Below, in pieces: positions 18,472-25,837 of a stretch of 64,000 nt of DNA. The stretch lies in contig PAJV01000033.1 in the NCBI GenBank assembly GCA_002706765.1, positions 26,377-90,376 of the forward strand. The letters run 5' to 3'. The notes beneath the pieces are model-generated. The model had not been told where the DNA came from, ran no database searches, and was given only the letters and a program-made list of their open reading frames with translations. The translations under genes were made by a program, and so were the position numbers. Source of the DNA: Gimesia sp. (GTDB taxonomy: Bacteria; Planctomycetota; Planctomycetia; Planctomycetales; Planctomycetaceae). The first letter of the stretch is position 1, and each line of letters begins with the position of its first letter.

Positions 18472-18894
18472 ATGAACTGTTTTTTAACTTCCCGCTGGAA
18501 GTGTCTTTGCCTGGTCAGTCTGTTGTTTGCAGGTTGCTCATCGGCTCCCCAGGATATGCCCGACGTCGCGCCGGTAAGCGGAACTGTGACATTGGACGGC
18601 AATCCTCTGCCTTATGCAACGATTGTCTTTCAGCCGACTGATGGGCGACCCTCCAACGGACAGACTGATGCGGAAGGGAAGTACGATCTGCATTTCAATC
18701 AGGATACCATGGGTGCAGAACTGGGATCACATCAGGTGATTATCACGACGTATCGGGAATTCGATCACCCCAGTGATTCCAACGTGAAAGCTTCGCCGGA
18801 ACTGTTGCCCGCGAAATATCATTCGAAAAGTGAATTGACGGCAACCGTTGAACCCGGGGGGAATGAAATCTCCTTCGATCTGAAATCAAAATAG
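18472..18894 (+). CDS. Small lipoprotein with carboxypeptidase-regulatory-like domain
   Basis: The product is 140 residues. The lipoprotein signal peptide ends in LFAGC (lipobox, Cys about 22). The mature part is a transthyretin/carboxypeptidase-regulatory-like beta-sandwich: VSGTVTLDGNPLPYATIVFQP, TDAEGKYDL, GSHQVIITT. Planctomycetes commonly encode such a protein next to DUF1559 genes. It is probably anchored in a membrane facing the periplasm. The function is unknown; linkage to the pseudopilin gene suggests a shared surface role. Confidence 0.85.
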   Translation: MNCFLTSRWKCLCLVSLLFAGCSSAPQDMPDVAPVSGTVTLDGNPLPYATIVFQPTDGRPSNGQTDAEGKYDLHFNQDTMGAELGSHQVIITTYREFDHPSDSNVKASPELLPAKYHSKSELTATVEPGGNEISFDLKSK

Positions 18895-18917
18895 ATGAAT
18901 GCCATCGGGAGTCTGTG

Positions 18918-20456
18918 TTACAGATCGAACTTGATGCCCTGTGCCAGGGGGAGTTCGGTGGAGTAGTTGATCGTATTCGTGGCGCGGCGCATGTAGGCTT
19001 TCCAGGCATCGGAGCCGGACTCGCGACCGCCGCCGGTCTCTTTCTCACCGCCGAACGCGCCGCCGATCTCTGCCCCACTGGGCCCGACGTTGACATTCGC
19101 GATGCCGCAGTCGGAGCCTGTGGGAGAGAGGAACAGTTCCGCCTGACGGATATCATTCGTCATAATGGCAGAAGAAAGCCCCTGCGGGACTGCGTTGTGC
19201 ATCTGGATGGCGTCTTCCAGATTCTGATAACGCATGACATACAGGATGGGAGCGAAGGTTTCCTGCTGCACGATCTCCGTCTGACCGGGCATCTCGACAA
19301 TCGCGGGATGCACGTAAGAGCCGCCCGCGGGGATGTCTGCCAGAATGGGGTTGCCGAAATGCACTGTGCCCCCCTGTTCCTCAGCAGTGCGGAGGGCCTG
19401 TTGCATCGAGTCCAGCGCCCGCTGATCAACGAGCGGGCCGACCAGGGTTCCTTCTTCCAGGGGATTGCCGATGGGCAATTTCCGGTAGGCTTTCTTCAAT
19501 GAGGTGAGGAGTTTCTCAGCGATGCTTTCATGGACGATTAAACGACGCAGGCTTGTGCAGCGTTGACCGCAGGTACCGACGGCTGAGAACAGTGCAGAGC
19601 GAACTGTCATTTCGAGGTCGGCAGATTCGGTGACGATCATTGCGTTGTTACCGCCCAGTTCCAGCAGACTGCGCCCCAGGCGACGCGCGACCGTTTCTGC
19701 AACAGCGCGTCCCATGGGAATCGAACCGGTGGCAGAAATGAGGGGGAGATCCTGGTGTTCGGCGAGGGCCTGGCCGACCTCTGCGCCGCCAATCAACAGA
19801 CTTGAAATGCCATCAGGTGTTTCGGGAAACTGGAGGGCAACCTGATTGACGATCTGCTGACAGGCGATTGCGCAGAGGGGTGTTTTTTCAGACGGTTTCC
19901 AGACGACGGTATCGCCGCAGATAAACGCGAGCATGGCGTTCCAGGACCAGACCGCGACGGGAAAATTGAACGCACTGATGACGCCGATAGGGCCAAGGGG
20001 CTGCCACTGTTCCATCAGGCGGTGCCCTGGTCGTTCGCTGGCGATAGTTTTGCCATAGAGTTGACGAGAAAGACCGACGGCGAAATCGCAGATGTCGATC
20101 ATCTCCTGCACTTCCCCCAAGGCTTCCTGGGTGATCTTGCCGGCTTCCCAGCTGACGATGGCGGCGAGATCGGCTTTGTGTCTCCGAAATGCTTCCCCGA
20201 GCAGACGCACAAATTCACCCCGCCGGGGCGCGGGGACCTGGCGCCATTGTAGAAAGGCGTTTTTGCTGGTTTTAACGGCCAGGTTGACATCGCCGCGGGT
20301 GGCCTGTGGCAGGCTGACCAGTGTCGAACCGTCGATGGGAGAGACTGCTGTCAACGGCTCTCCACTGCCGGCCTGCAAGGTATTGCCGAGCGCGACTGCT
20401 GCCGGCTGATCCGAAACGCCGATACGTTTTAGAACTTCCTGAATGGGATGCGTCAT
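18918..20456 (-). CDS. Aldehyde dehydrogenase, probable L-aminoadipate-semialdehyde dehydrogenase (ALDH7 type)
   Basis: The product is 512 residues. It is an NAD(P)-dependent aldehyde dehydrogenase with FNFPVAVWSWN and WKPSEKTPLCA in the cofactor domain, the general-base ELGGNNAMIV and the nucleophile in GTCGQRCTSLRR (Cys at about 300). GGNN and GQRCTS together with the C-terminal SGAEIGGAFGGEKETGGGRE are characteristic of the ALDH7/antiquitin family, which oxidises aminoadipate semialdehyde to 2-aminoadipate in lysine degradation. The gene starts 7 bp after the stop of a saccharopine dehydrogenase-like gene, which supports this assignment. An alternative within ALDH7 is a broader semialdehyde or betaine aldehyde specificity. 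Confidence 0.88.
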   Translation of the reverse strand: MTHPIQEVLKRIGVSDQPAAVALGNTLQAGSGEPLTAVSPIDGSTLVSLPQATRGDVNLAVKTSKNAFLQWRQVPAPRRGEFVRLLGEAFRRHKADLAAIVSWEAGKITQEALGEVQEMIDICDFAVGLSRQLYGKTIASERPGHRLMEQWQPLGPIGVISAFNFPVAVWSWNAMLAFICGDTVVWKPSEKTPLCAIACQQIVNQVALQFPETPDGISSLLIGGAEVGQALAEHQDLPLISATGSIPMGRAVAETVARRLGRSLLELGGNNAMIVTESADLEMTVRSALFSAVGTCGQRCTSLRRLIVHESIAEKLLTSLKKAYRKLPIGNPLEEGTLVGPLVDQRALDSMQQALRTAEEQGGTVHFGNPILADIPAGGSYVHPAIVEMPGQTEIVQQETFAPILYVMRYQNLEDAIQMHNAVPQGLSSAIMTNDIRQAELFLSPTGSDCGIANVNVGPSGAEIGGAFGGEKETGGGRESGSDAWKAYMRRATNTINYSTELPLAQGIKFDL

Positions 20457-20463
20457 GATGTCC

Positions 20464-21588
20464 TTACCTGTCTGAATTCAATGCTTCGAGTCCAAATGTT
20501 TCTGATTCATAGAACTGGCCAAACCGGTTGGTGATGAACTGCTCGAAGGGGATTTCTTCCTGTCGAATCAGTCCCTGGCCTGTAAGGCTGTTTTGCTGAA
20601 CCAGATCGACGACGGCGCAAATGCCGGCTCCCGTGGTGAGCTGAATGGCGCTCCAGATCTCGCCGTTGATTTCTTTCGCGTACAGTTTTCGCAAATCGCT
20701 TTTTTCGACGAACTGTCCATTCCGGGTGCCCCGTACGGTACAGAACACGACCACGACATCCTGGAAGGTGACCGGAATCGCATGTTCCATCACATCCTTG
20801 AGCAGGGCGCGGCGTTCTGAGAGTCTCAGGTCCTGCAGCAGAAACTTCATCAACATGTGATGGCCGGGATAACGGATCGTTTTATAATTGAGTTCGCGAA
20901 CCTGACCATGCATCGTCTCACACAGTGTGCCCAGCCCGCCTGACGTGTTGAAGGCTTCGTAGACATTGCCATCAAGCGTAAACTGTTCCAGTCCCTCCAG
21001 GGGAAGATGGTTTTTGATGTGATGCGAATGGATGACTTCGCAGGGGTTACAGTATTCGTTGATCAGGCCATCTGTCGACCAGGTCAGGTTGTACGCCAGC
21101 GAGTTCGTGGGATGCTGGGGCAAGGCACCCACGCGCATCCGCACGGTGTCGATTTCGTCGAACCATTCCATGACATGTTTCGTGACAATGGTGACAAAGC
21201 CAGGTGCCAGCCCGGACTGGGGCAGGAAGACCTGACCAGGGGCAGCATCTGCGGCAATTTCCTTGACGGCGGCGGTGGTCTGGCGGTCTTCGGTCAGATC
21301 AAAGTAGTTGATACCCGCCTCCAGCGCAGCGCGGGCGACCCCAGGGTTTTCACGAAAACTGAGCGCAGAAATGACAGCGGTGCAACCCTGCATCAGTTGC
21401 AGGAGTTCAGCATGCGAATCGGCGTTCAGCGTACGCGTTTCCACCTCGGGCAGACGTTTCTGGATGCGTTCCAATGCGGCAGGGAACTGGTCTGCAATCC
21501 GCAATTGATAGTCACCGCTGGCATCCAGGAGGCAGGCAATCATGCGACCGATTTTTCCTGCGCCGATTAATAAGATGGTCTGCGTCAT
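20464..21588 (-). CDS. Saccharopine dehydrogenase family protein
   Basis: The product is 374 residues from an ATG preceded on the minus strand by the strong Shine-Dalgarno AGGAGG; earlier in-frame starts lack one. The N-terminus is a Rossmann fold (TILLIGAGKIGRMIACLLDASGDYQLRIADQ), followed by YFDLTEDRQTT, LPQSGLAPGFV and a C-terminal saccharopine dehydrogenase domain. The likely reaction is oxidation of saccharopine to glutamate and aminoadipate semialdehyde, feeding the aldehyde dehydrogenase encoded immediately downstream. No lysine-ketoglutarate reductase gene is visible in the window. Some family members have other roles, so activity is inferred from the operon. Confidence 0.85.
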   Translation of the reverse strand: MTQTILLIGAGKIGRMIACLLDASGDYQLRIADQFPAALERIQKRLPEVETRTLNADSHAELLQLMQGCTAVISALSFRENPGVARAALEAGINYFDLTEDRQTTAAVKEIAADAAPGQVFLPQSGLAPGFVTIVTKHVMEWFDEIDTVRMRVGALPQHPTNSLAYNLTWSTDGLINEYCNPCEVIHSHHIKNHLPLEGLEQFTLDGNVYEAFNTSGGLGTLCETMHGQVRELNYKTIRYPGHHMLMKFLLQDLRLSERRALLKDVMEHAIPVTFQDVVVVFCTVRGTRNGQFVEKSDLRKLYAKEINGEIWSAIQLTTGAGICAVVDLVQQNSLTGQGLIRQEEIPFEQFITNRFGQFYESETFGLEALNSDR

Positions 21589-21774
21589 GTCGGGTCCTCC
21601 TGTCAGTGACTCAAAAGTGAAAAATCGTCGAGAGACCTCACTGTGATTATATACGTTCAAAAGAACTTTTCTGATTGACTTTCTGTTTTTACTCCGTTTA
21701 GCGTAATAAGAGAAGAATAGCAACTTGACTCTTCAGAGTGGCTTGAAACAATGAGTGCGTAAAGGAATTAAGCT

Positions 21775-23139
21775 ATGGTCAGTGAACAACTTACAGCATA
21801 TGACTGGAAACGGTTTCCGGAAACGGCTGCTTTTTTACATCAACGGATTACCGGGTTCTGCAAACGTTCCGCATTGATTCAGGAATTTGCCGATCAACTG
21901 CAGTTCAAAACCGGAACACGGTTGTCTGACTGGGTAGACCATCTGGAACTGAACTGGTCCGATGCGTTGCAGCAGCAACTGGTTGAATTGGGATATGTTG
22001 TTCTGGAAGGGGCGAAAACTCCCCTGTATCAGCATCCCGATGCGATGTTTCCCGCGATCCAGGCCAGTGATGCAGAAGTGGAGCGTCTGTTTGTTCGCGT
22101 GGAATCGGTGGCGGACTTTTTAACCATTCATCAATGTAAGCTGGAACTGCCCATCACGGGTGAAATCGGTGCCGCAGTCCGTCAGCGTGTTGTGATCGCA
22201 GAAAATGGACTCGAACTGCATGTGATCGAGCGACATGGTGCGCCGATTTTCGCAGCAGAAGTCCCTGAAGCTGATGTGCAACATTTGTGGAAACACGCCG
22301 AAGCGTTTCAATTACGCAGACGCCATTTCGACGATGAGCTTGCCGGCTTTGCGGAAGCGGAAACTCTGATCAAAGCGGCTATCGACGATCTGGGAGTCGA
22401 CCGGACCTGTGATCTGTTCTTTGCAGCCGAACGCGCATACTGGCAGCAGCGGAATGGTGTAGCGCGGATTCAGAAGGCACGTCAGGATTCCATGGGCATG
22501 GGGTGGGCGAATCACGATCATCATACCTATCGTTCCAGTCGCAAACATTTCGCGCGGCTGATTTCCGTACTGGAACTGCTGGGGTTCGAATTAAGGGAAC
22601 GTTTTTATGCAGGCCGGGAAGCCGGTTGGGGCGCACAGGTACTGGAACAGCCAGCCGCGCGGATCGTGATCTTTGCCGATGTGGATCTGTCGCCGGAAGA
22701 AGTCTCGCAGGACTTCGCGCATGAACCACTGCCCGCATTGAAACAACTGGGAACGGTGGGGCTCTGGTGTCGCCTGCATGGAGAAGCCTTTCTGCAGGCG
22801 GGCATGCATCACCTGGAATGCCAGTTCGACTTTGACGCCGCCCGGGAACAACTGGCTGAGAAAAATGCCGTCAAGACAATGAAGCCCTTTACGGATCTGC
22901 CTCATCTCAAGCAGGCGTTTACCGCGGGAGAAGTCTGGCCTGTTGAGGAATCTCGGATTGAGTCACTGCTGAAAGAGGGCTCAATCAATGAAGAAGCAGC
23001 CGACCGCTTTCGACTTCAGGGCGCCATTGGTTCGCATCTGGAAATACTGCAGCGCGAAGAAGGATTCAAAGGCTTCAACCAGACCGGCATCAACGAGATC
23101 ATTCTGGAAACCAATCCGCTGAATCAGCAGCAGAAATAA
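21775..23139 (+). CDS. DUF1338/HglS-like VOC-fold protein, putative 2-oxoadipate dioxygenase/decarboxylase
   Basis: The product is 454 residues. Residues 1-240 are unrecognised. The C-terminal half aligns by eye with DUF1338 motifs: DHHTYRSS (from residue 248) resembles DHFAFRTF, GFELRERFYA resembles the following GY..REEL strand, HGEAFLQAGMHHLECQF resembles NGYALNHVTISV, and SHLEILQREEGF..INEIILET resembles SYIEFAER..GF..ADKIFEST. Predicted metal ligands are H249, H346 and E423. HglS-type enzymes convert 2-oxoadipate to 2-hydroxyglutarate in lysine catabolism. The gene is divergent from saccharopine dehydrogenase and ALDH7-type genes, which fits that step. The match is distant and was made without a search. 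Confidence 0.6.
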   Translation: MVSEQLTAYDWKRFPETAAFLHQRITGFCKRSALIQEFADQLQFKTGTRLSDWVDHLELNWSDALQQQLVELGYVVLEGAKTPLYQHPDAMFPAIQASDAEVERLFVRVESVADFLTIHQCKLELPITGEIGAAVRQRVVIAENGLELHVIERHGAPIFAAEVPEADVQHLWKHAEAFQLRRRHFDDELAGFAEAETLIKAAIDDLGVDRTCDLFFAAERAYWQQRNGVARIQKARQDSMGMGWANHDHHTYRSSRKHFARLISVLELLGFELRERFYAGREAGWGAQVLEQPAARIVIFADVDLSPEEVSQDFAHEPLPALKQLGTVGLWCRLHGEAFLQAGMHHLECQFDFDAAREQLAEKNAVKTMKPFTDLPHLKQAFTAGEVWPVEESRIESLLKEGSINEEAADRFRLQGAIGSHLEILQREEGFKGFNQTGINEIILETNPLNQQQK

Positions 23140-23157
23140 CGGTCTGCACTACTGTTT

Positions 23158-24999
23158 CTATCTGATTTGTTCCCGCAGGCGATCCATATGGGGCAGCGGG
23201 CCTTGAGGATTGGCAGACTCGGCCCAGCCCAGTCCTCCCTGATGCGCTTTGAGCTCCCAGTCATTGGCGGCACAATAATCTTTCAGTTCCTGTTCCGTCG
23301 GAAATCGGGCGATCAGCACGGGCGCACGCCGATCAACGAGCAGCACGGTGGGCAGCGCGGCAAACTGCATGCGGTACAGAGTCGCCGGTTCGAATTGGTC
23401 TGTGATAAATGTTGCCTGGGAGACGCGCGGGAACTTCAGTTCTTTCAGCTGACCAGCTTCAGCCATGGATTCTTGGGGGAAATCCCAGGGAAAGGCGTTG
23501 GTCTGAATCTGATACAGGCAGAACAGCGGCCCGAGTAAAGACAGGCTCAAGAGTATTCCCAGACGCTTGGGTTGCGAACGCGGTGCAGCTGATTTGGAAA
23601 CGTTCGAAGTGCAACAAAGTGCAAAGCCAAGCAGACAGAGTGCCGCCGGAGCGATGTGCAGCAGCAGGCGATTCATGGAGGTCGAAACATGCCAGTACGG
23701 ATTGTACGGAGTCAGCAGATAGACGGCGTAATAACCGCCCAGCTGAAACCCCACCGCTACCAGTAAACGCGGCAGCCGATGCTGACGCCAGAAAAAATTA
23801 ACCAGAAACAGCACTGCGATCGACCAGAGCAGAATCGCCTCGGTTTTCCAGTCAAGCAGTACGTTCCACAACTGGCTCCAGATAACCTGATGCCATTCGG
23901 GAGATTCCACCTGATCAAGGCGGATCAGCAACCCATAGGGATTCATAAAGACTTCGGGCTGGATGACCTGACTGATTTCAAAGGCCCGCTGTGGTTCGAT
24001 TAAATCATTGGGTGGTGCGAGGCTGGCTTTGAACCAGATCAGAAACACAAGCGGAATCGCAGCTCCTTTGAGCAGGGAAGGCAGCATTGAAGCATTCGAT
24101 TCAGGTGGTGCTTCAATGTCAGGTGGTTGCAGGAAAGCATGGCTGAGTTTGATCAGAATCAGGGAAACCAAGCAGGCGAGCATCCAGAGCTGACCCTCAT
24201 TTTTGACCAGGGTCGACCAGGCCACCACGAAGCCGAAACAGGACCATGCCAGTCGCTGTGGATGAGTGGCCGCGTAGTGATACCAGGCGAGCGAAGCGAG
24301 AATCGCATAGGCGAGCATGAAGTCGAGTGATTTGACGGCGTGCAGGTAGATCAGAAAGGGAGTGCTGAGGATGACAGCCAGTGTGAAGGCAGCCCACAGA
24401 GAAGATTTTCTTTCGAGTGCCTCCCACCAGCCGGTGAGAATGAGAGTGAAGCCGCTGAAGCAGGGGATGGTGAGGGCGGCGACCGCCAGTGAGGAACTGC
24501 TGCCATCCAGGCTCCAGAGCGGAACCAGCGCCCAGGAGAACAACGGCGGGTAATCGGGGTGGAGCAGGGCCAGGTCATTGCTGAAGCCCTGCGTCCACAT
24601 CGCGCCGCCATCGACAAGGAAGCGGGCCCGCATGATCCAGGTAAACATCGGGTCCCAGCTCCCCCACGGAACGCGCGTGTGAACCAGTACGGAAACGCCG
24701 CATTCGGCGAGCACTGTTAATAGAAGGATCCAGAGTACCGGTGAAGGAAGCGAGACAGGTAATTTCTCCACAGTCTGCATGCGAAAGAGGTAATACAACA
24801 TCCCAGCAAACAGCAGGAGCAAGGGAATCAACGACGACAGCCCGAGCAGTGTCTGCAGTAGACCACTGATTCCCAGCAGCGAAACCCAGGCAATCGGCAG
24901 ACTGCCCCAGGTAAGCAGACGCGCCGCTGCCGGCACGCGGCGAAAGACAATCAGCCCCGCAATACTGTAGAACAGGAGTGTGATAATCAATGAAATCAT
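23158..24999 (-). CDS. Polytopic membrane glycosyltransferase-like protein
   Basis: The product is 613 residues from an ATG. About ten to twelve hydrophobic segments are visible, beginning MISLIITLLFYSIAGLIVF. A periplasmic loop early in the protein contains WDPMFTWIMRARFLVDGGAMW and NDLALLHPDYPPLFSW, a pattern of the dolichyl-phosphate-mannose/GT-C (PMT-like) mannosyltransferases, where an early loop Asp is catalytic. The C-terminal about 120 residues are soluble (FITDQFEPATLYRMQFA, TEQELKDYCAANDWEL). Probable role is transfer of a lipid-linked sugar on the outer face of the cytoplasmic membrane. It is convergent with the DUF1338-like gene and has no other partner. Confidence 0.75.
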   Translation of the reverse strand: MISLIITLLFYSIAGLIVFRRVPAAARLLTWGSLPIAWVSLLGISGLLQTLLGLSSLIPLLLLFAGMLYYLFRMQTVEKLPVSLPSPVLWILLLTVLAECGVSVLVHTRVPWGSWDPMFTWIMRARFLVDGGAMWTQGFSNDLALLHPDYPPLFSWALVPLWSLDGSSSSLAVAALTIPCFSGFTLILTGWWEALERKSSLWAAFTLAVILSTPFLIYLHAVKSLDFMLAYAILASLAWYHYAATHPQRLAWSCFGFVVAWSTLVKNEGQLWMLACLVSLILIKLSHAFLQPPDIEAPPESNASMLPSLLKGAAIPLVFLIWFKASLAPPNDLIEPQRAFEISQVIQPEVFMNPYGLLIRLDQVESPEWHQVIWSQLWNVLLDWKTEAILLWSIAVLFLVNFFWRQHRLPRLLVAVGFQLGGYYAVYLLTPYNPYWHVSTSMNRLLLHIAPAALCLLGFALCCTSNVSKSAAPRSQPKRLGILLSLSLLGPLFCLYQIQTNAFPWDFPQESMAEAGQLKELKFPRVSQATFITDQFEPATLYRMQFAALPTVLLVDRRAPVLIARFPTEQELKDYCAANDWELKAHQGGLGWAESANPQGPLPHMDRLREQIR

Positions 25000-25119
25000 G
25001 TCAGTCAGTGTAACGCGGACGGCGATGGTTTCAAAACGAAATCTGTCTTCCGTTTTCTTCTAACAGAGTCGGTACGAAAAGATACAAAAGTTTCCGGTTT
25101 GATATGCTGGGGAGAACTT

Positions 25120-25306
25120 GGATGGTACCGGATGTAATCCGGTATTGCCGGAGGCAACAGGAGGTGGCAGTGCAGACTGCGTGGAGAGTACGTGTGCCTC
25201 AAGCTCACTTGTTATCGAATAAGTTGGCTGCTCTATGGCAAAACGATAGCGTGAGCTGCGACCTCCTGCTCGCTGCGCTCGGCCCGAATTGCATTCGAGC
25301 CCACCC
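25120..25306 (+). repeat. 187-bp dispersed repeat, copy E
   Basis: A complete copy, with GGTACCGGATGTAATCCGG on the left, the conserved centre GAGAGTACGTGTGCCTCAAG and GCAAAACGATAGCGTGAGCT, and right arm to GAGCCCACCC. It lies in the divergent region between the glycosyltransferase-like gene and the BlaI gene. It is the left boundary of the BlaI/M56 unit, with copy F in the same orientation on the right. The other bases of 25000-25364 show no gene. Confidence 0.88.
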
Positions 25307-25364
25307 ACGGTTGACGCGCAGACTCTGTTTTATAGGCGAAGTTTACCACCGGCAAAAGAAAAAA

Positions 25365-25414
25365 GACAAATGTCGTGATAATTTAATTGACAAAAAGACA
25401 AATGTCGTTATTAA
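25365..25414 (+). promoter_or_regulatory. Two BlaI-type operators with embedded promoter
   Basis: GACAAATGTC appears twice, at 25365-25374 and 25397-25406, each inside the longer direct repeat AAAAAGACAAATGTCGT. The GACA-N2-TGTC form matches the dyad layout of BlaI/MecI operators (TACA-N2-TGTA). A good -35 TTGACA lies between them (25387-25392), and a -10-like TATTAA (25409-25414) follows at 16 bp. The first codon of blaI is at 25422. A repressor bound to both sites would cover the promoter, so autoregulation is likely. Confidence 0.7.
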
Positions 25415-25421
25415 TGGGGGT

Positions 25422-25832
25422 ATGAACCAACACAAAGCTAAAATTCCGGATGCGGAACGTGATGTCCTGGCCTGTCTGAATCGACTGGGTGAGGCAACCG
25501 TCAAAGAGATCAGTGAAGAACTGACGCCGACGCGGAAGCTGGAACCCTCGTCAGTGATGACGCTATTGAAACGACTCGAGTCCCGTAAGCTGGTCACGCG
25601 GCGGAAGGGAGACAAGGGGAAGGCGTTTGTCTTTCGCACGACTCCCGAATCGGTGCGAGCCTGTCGGCATCTGATGAATGATTTGTTTCAGAGTGTGTTC
25701 GGCGGAGATACGCTTTCCTTTATGGCTTCTTTTTTTGAAACGCGTAAACCTTCTGAAGAAGAGATTCAGCAACTGCAGCAACTGCTGGATGAAATGCGGT
25801 CTCCCGATACGAAACGCAAGAAAAAGGAATAG
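25422..25832 (+). CDS. BlaI/MecI/CopY family transcriptional repressor
   Basis: The product is 136 residues from the ATG at 25422, which sits just after the operators; longer in-frame readings run back through the repeat and are rejected. The N-terminal winged helix is ERDVLACLNRLGEATVKEISEEL, with TPTRKLEPSSVMTLLKRLESRKLVTRRKGDKGKAFVF as recognition helix and wing. The C-terminal helix (EEIQQLQQLLDEM) is the dimerisation part. Family members are inactivated by proteolysis after signalling by an M56/BlaR1 partner, which is encoded 5 bp downstream. Confidence 0.92.
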   Translation: MNQHKAKIPDAERDVLACLNRLGEATVKEISEELTPTRKLEPSSVMTLLKRLESRKLVTRRKGDKGKAFVFRTTPESVRACRHLMNDLFQSVFGGDTLSFMASFFETRKPSEEEIQQLQQLLDEMRSPDTKRKKKE

Positions 25833-25837
25833 AGCCG

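Noticed and set aside
25104-25421. Upstream extension of the BlaI gene through repeat copy E
   Set aside because: The extension translates non-coding repeat and the operator/promoter region; the ATG at 25422 fits family length.
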